Shown here in pieces: positions 60,048-64,000 of a stretch of DNA of 64,000 nucleotides. Within the stretch, counting starts at the first letter, position 1. Every line of letters begins with the position of its first letter. Under the pieces are notes generated by a model. That model had not been told where the DNA came from, did no database searches, and was given only the letters and a program-made list of their open reading frames with translations. Made by a program: the position numbers and the translations under genes. Source of the DNA: Blastomyces gilchristii SLH14081 (Eukaryota > Ascomycota > Eurotiomycetes > Onygenales > Ajellomycetaceae); assembly GCF_000003855.2 (NCBI RefSeq), contig NW_003101674.1:1609529-1673528 (forward strand). The letters run 5' to 3'.

Positions 60048-61644
60048 AATCACTATTATCAGATAGTAGATTATAACTATTCTGAAAAGTAGAAATCTCA
60101 ACTGCTTGTATTATATCCAGTTTATCATCAGAGTCATTTCTCAATTCTCTAATCTTAACAGAAGTTTGAGGATTCAAATTCTGTTTACATTTATCTGAAG
60201 AATTGAAGTTTGAAAATTTATATAGTTGAGAGTTTCTTCTTTTTAAGCTTGCAGTTGTGAGTTTACTGACTTGACTATTCTCTTCAGTTTTAGATTTGCT
60301 TTGAGCTTCATCTTTTCTCCAGTTCTTTTGAGTTCTTGAAGTAAATATACATTCTTTTAAGCTAGATGCATGTTTTTCTTTGCAATTAGAGTATTTAAGC
60401 AGAGTGTATTAATATATTTCATCTCTTTTTAAGCATGTTTCACATTTATACTCACTAGTTTTATAATCTCTGGCACAGAATGCACATTTTAAGTCTCTGA
60501 AATAGAAGATTACAAAGTGTTCATATCTTTGACAGTTTGAACACTGTGTTTGAGCTTTCAGATTCATTCTTGAGTCTTTGTATTCATGAACTCTCATTTT
60601 CAAATCTGTCACTCTTACTTCAGAGATCTTTGACTGTTCAAGTATCTTTATATACACTAGAACAGAGGCATTTCTTCTGCTTTATCTGAACTCAATTGAA
60701 TTTAGTCATACAGGCTCTTTTCTCAGTTGAATAGAGTTGTATTCTTCTAATTTATTTTTGAGAAGTAGTATTTCTTCTTCACAGTCAAAAATTTCAACTG
60801 AAATATTATAAAGAATGAATTTGTCTCACTTTTCATCTCTTTCAGATAGAATTTTTGTGTTTAACAAAGATTCTACTGCTGATTTTCAGAGATTCTTATT
60901 CTGAATAAGAAATTCTGTACTGAATTCAGGCATTGTAGTCAGAATAATAGAGTTTTCAAAGAAGAATAGCTCAATTGAAGCTATAACTGATTTCTGAACT
61001 TCAATATCAGTCATTAACTGAGAAAAGAACTGCTGATTAATTTCATTTCTGATTCTGAAAATGAGATTTGAGTTTAGCTTGTTCCTTTATAAGATATTCT
61101 GGTTTGAGACTTTGAGAATAAGTCTTCTATTTCTGGAGATTTAAAAGTTTTTCTTCTTTTACATTTTTTTCTTCACCTTTCTATCAATAGAAGTATGAGT
61201 ATTATTCTTCTCAGTTTTCTCAGGATTTTGAGCATGTTTTGAGATAGCAGGTTTAGAGACAGCAGATTCAGCTACTTGAGCATATGTTTTCTTCTGATTC
61301 AAAGAAGAAGAAGTAGAAAAGAAGAAAGAAGAGTAAGATAAGAAGTCAGTGATTGTACTAGAACTTTTCAATGTTTTTTGAACTGTGTTTGAAATTCTGA
61401 GTTTGAACTTAATTATCTCCTGTAGTTGTCTATTTTGAGCATGAAGAATTAATAGAACTTCTTCATTTATCTCACCCAGATACTACTTTTCAAGAATCTT
61501 GCTTACTTTTTCAAGTTTCTGTATTTCAAGAACTTGTTATTTCTCTATTTCTTCTTTCTTTCTTCTCTTCAGAATTTCAATCTCAGAAATAGTATTTGAA
61601 AAAGCATCTTTTTTCATATTAACTGAGTGTATTTTTGAACTCAT
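60048..61644 (-). pseudogene. LINE L4 ORF1 (gag-like, zinc knuckles), decayed
   Basis: Start at 61644 (MSSKIHSVNMKKDAF), chosen because it is the first in-frame ATG and is followed by a lysine/glutamate-rich coiled-coil-like stretch (EIEILKRRKKEEIEK). A Ser-rich linker with KKTYAQVAE (61159-61371) follows. Zinc fingers lie in 60409-60657: CSNCQRYEHFVIFYF (fourth Cys lost) and CAFCARDYKTSEYKC. The basic C-terminal tail ends at about 60048. ORF1 would bind element RNA. Broken by several stops. Confidence 0.78.
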
Positions 61645-62353
61645 TATTCTCACTCAATGAAAAGTTGATCAGACTGTTTCAATTGAGATATGTATTGAAC
61701 TCTTTTGAAAAGTTGATCAGACTTTTTCAATTAAGAGGTTTCTAAGTCTGTTTTCAATTGAAAAGTTGGTTAGACTGTTTCAAAAGAAGAATAAAAGACT
61801 TTTATGTATAAAACACCTGATTTTTTTCACACTAGTTCAGTAACTAGGTTAGATTTTTGCAGAGAATCTAATAAACTAAAATTGATTTTTAAGATAATTC
61901 AATAAATTCTTTATAATCTCTTTCTTGAGATACAGTGAGAAAAAGTATGATATCAATTAATAATAAATCAGATAATATGACAGTTTTTGAGAGAAAAACT
62001 GATAAAAAATAAATCAATTTTTTACAGAGAAATTGATTAAAACTATTTAATTTTATTCTAAATCATTCAATTCTTCTCACACAACAAGTATACAACTCAA
62101 ATCAGTTAATAAAGAGTGTAAAAAAGAATTAAGTATTAATAAAAGCTCTTCAGTCACTGAAAAAGTAATTCTTACTTAAAAGAATATGAAATTATGACAG
62201 AAAACAGCTCTGTTTTTAATTCTTTGTAAGAATATTGTATAAAATTCAGAGAAAAACATCTTACTTTTTCAAGAGAAGTAAAAAACTATTTCTAAGATTT
62301 TTTTTTTTTTACACTAACTGCTGCAGAAGAATAAGATAGAAACTGCTAAGATA

Positions 62354-63306
62354 TACACTACTGTATACTTTCTATTAAGACTTTCCCTCTTCAGAGTCTT
62401 GATATTATAGAGAATATAAGTCTGTTTCTATATAATAATATAAATATTGTCAGCAGGATGTAGAGAAACTGATTATTTATATCTTAAAATAGAAGACTTT
62501 GTCAATAATTATATTAATATAGAGTTAATTCTTAAATTCAATAGAAATCTAGTATTGCTGTTCTCAATCTCTTACAGAATCTATTGAATATTAAGATATT
62601 AAAACTAGATTTAATATATCTCACTGTGCAGGAATCAAAGGCTCAGTCAGATCTTAGAATATACTGATTTAATAGTTATCATATCTGCTGATTATGTATT
62701 AAGTACAGTTGCTGAGATATCTTTTTGTACTTTTCTGTTGAGAATGAGCCAGATTAAGAGAGATGATATAAGAGTGAGACTTGGTATTGATATCTAGATA
62801 CACTGAAGACAGACTGCAGAGATTGCACTTCAGAAGTGACTGTTAATTATATGCTTGATATTATCACTGAGATATCTTTTTATATTTTTCTGTCAGAAAT
62901 GAGTCAGATTAGAAAGGATGATACAAGAATGAGACTTGATGTTAATGTTTTGAAATATCAAAGATGAACAGGGTTTTCATGAAGATCACTTCTTAGATAT
63001 CTTCACAACTACAGATTGAAGATCTTTCAAAATTGAGAAGATTGATACATATGACTAGATCTCTTCATCTTACAATTTGTATAACACTTTGGCCTGGGAT
63101 TGTGATGTGATAGAGAAGAATGAGGAATAATCTCACACAGAAGCTTTGAACAATGTTCAGTTCATATTTGACTGAATAACTTCATTATCACACAGGATAT
63201 GTAATTAATGATGAGATCAGAATGCTTGTATAATTAAGAACTTTTCAATGAATCTATCAGTGAGTTCTTATTCAAAAAATTGAGTGAGTTTGTAATGAAG
63301 TGATTA
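62354..63306. repeat. right arm of the large inverted repeat (mutated)
   Basis: Reverse-complement counterpart of 53733-54689. Wherever the left arm has CC, GG or CG this arm mostly has TC, GA, TG or CA, for example the left ATCCCTC against ATTCCTC here. Confidence 0.82.
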
Positions 63307-63888
63307 TCTGAAATACATTGTGTATTATACAATAGTCTCAGAGTCAGATTAAAGAAGAAGTATGATTTAAATCAATTAAATATGAGATTCTTATTCTCAA
63401 CTGAGATAGAACTTAAATACTTAATAGACTTTCTATCAGAAACTCAAGCAGTTATAAGAAAATGACTCAATTCAGAAGTATCTGAATATGAAGAGATAAA
63501 AATTGATTAGATATGATCTGTTAAAACAGCTATATACTATCTTTTAATAATTTTATTTTATTATAGTCTTTCTTTACTGTACTTGTTTCTTTCTGTTCTT
63601 TTCTATCTATCTATTTAATATATCTATCTTTAGAACTATGTTCTCTTTTTCTTTGTTATGATATTTTCAAATAATTTCAAAGTATTAATAGATATTAAAA
63701 TACTGCAATTTATAAACAGTTTTTATATTCTGAGCTGGAATTTTCTGATTTTATATATCTGAAATTGATAAGTGTATAATAGTTGACTCTATAGATATAG
63801 AAAAAACTCTGAGAATTAAAGATTCTTAGATAGATGTCATAGTCTCTGACTATATATATCTATAATTGAAGAATAATAATAATAATAA
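63307..63888 (+). mobile_element. LINE 3' fragment L5
   Basis: 5'-truncated LINE of about 580 bp, colinear with 12840-13424, with hairpin remnant and (AAT)n tail. The hairpin here is degraded (GAGAATTAAAGATTCTTAG). Confidence 0.82.
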
Positions 63889-64000
63889 GAATAAATACAA
63901 TTTGAGTTTCTATTCATATTATTTTAAATAAATATGATTTTTAAAGAGTTTTTAAACTTTTTTTGTTGTTTTTATTATATATTTATACTAAAAGAGAGTA
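63889..64000 (-). mobile_element. LINE fragment L6 (ORF1/ORF2 junction)
   Basis: Matches 59920-60030 of L4 and 30090-30190 of L3b, covering the ORF2 start and endonuclease N-terminus. It continues beyond the window. L5 is inserted next to or in it. Confidence 0.75.

Larger units (their letters stand above)
55691..62310 (-). mobile_element. LINE copy L4, near full length
   Basis: About 6.6 kb on the minus strand: a 5' region ending at a T-rich run near 62300, ORF1 from 61644, ORF2 from 60022, 3' UTR with the hairpin and an (AAT)n tail at 55691-55705. TGCTGTAG before the tail and TGCTGCAG near 62325 may be an 8-bp or longer TSD. It is the reference copy for the empty sites of the SINE and MITE found in L3b. 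Confidence 0.85.

Noticed and set aside
1..64000. APOBEC-like cytidine deamination as the source of CC changes
   Set aside because: The mutated base is the first C of CC, changes occur on both strands of the same element, and DNA-only elements (MITEs) are affected as well as retroelements.
1..64000. CRISPR arrays, prokaryotic operons, phage or plasmid functions
   Set aside because: No regularly spaced short repeats or ribosome-binding-site-led gene strings; all content is eukaryotic transposon sequence.

Overview
This window looks like a repeat-rich intergenic block from a filamentous ascomycete (Pezizomycotina-type) genome. The evidence is chromovirus-type Ty3/gypsy elements, Ty1/copia elements, a Tad-like LINE, and an extreme load of C-to-T/G-to-A transitions that riddles every coding frame with stops. 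I found no intact host gene. Almost everything can be assigned to transposable elements, many placed precisely by target-site duplications (TSDs). One assembly gap lies at 53517-53661.

Layout. 1-489: 3' end of a LINE. 490-4117: partial minus-strand Gypsy-1 (copy 1) carrying a SINE. 4118-5790: unassigned degenerate sequence with a possible LTR remnant. 5791-13424: plus-strand LINE split by a complete minus-strand Gypsy-1 (copy 2, 7082-12763). 13425-13669: fragment of a third repeat family. About 13680-52596: a minus-strand Copia-A broken into four pieces by nested insertions. These are a 938-bp TIR element (14901-15838), a plus-strand Gypsy-2 (18697-46402) and Copia-B (46988-52574, inserted in Copia-A's own 5' LTR). 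Gypsy-2 in turn holds a LINE in its 5' LTR (18787-30500) and a complete Gypsy-3 (35959-44671). That LINE holds Gypsy-1 copy 3 (19646-25288), a SINE and a 506-bp hAT-type MITE. Gypsy-3 holds a second 506-bp MITE, and Copia-B a third SINE. 52608-53353 is a TTA-flanked TIR element. 53733-63306 is a large inverted repeat enclosing a near full-length minus-strand LINE (about 55691-62310). LINE fragments in both orientations close the window.

How the parts relate. Order of insertion reads as Copia-A, then Gypsy-2, then LINE and Gypsy-3, then Gypsy-1, SINEs and MITEs. The SINE has a tRNA-like head and ends in the same short motif plus (AAT)n tail as the LINE, so the LINE machinery probably mobilises it. 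Gypsy-1 shows a conserved gag/pol frame offset with a GGGAAAA slippery heptamer. Its primer-binding site is complementary to a site within its own LTR, as in Tf1/sushi-type self-priming. Gypsy-3 carries, between pol and its 3' LTR, an antisense intron-containing reading frame with a cysteine-rich domain.

Most unusual signal. Comparing sister copies (two LTRs of one insertion, two MITEs, two repeat arms, SINE copies) shows that C-to-T change falls mainly at CpC and CpG. This leaves sequence nearly devoid of CC, GG and CG but still rich in CA and TG. Canonical RIP mainly consumes CpA, so this is a RIP-like process with an unusual target context.
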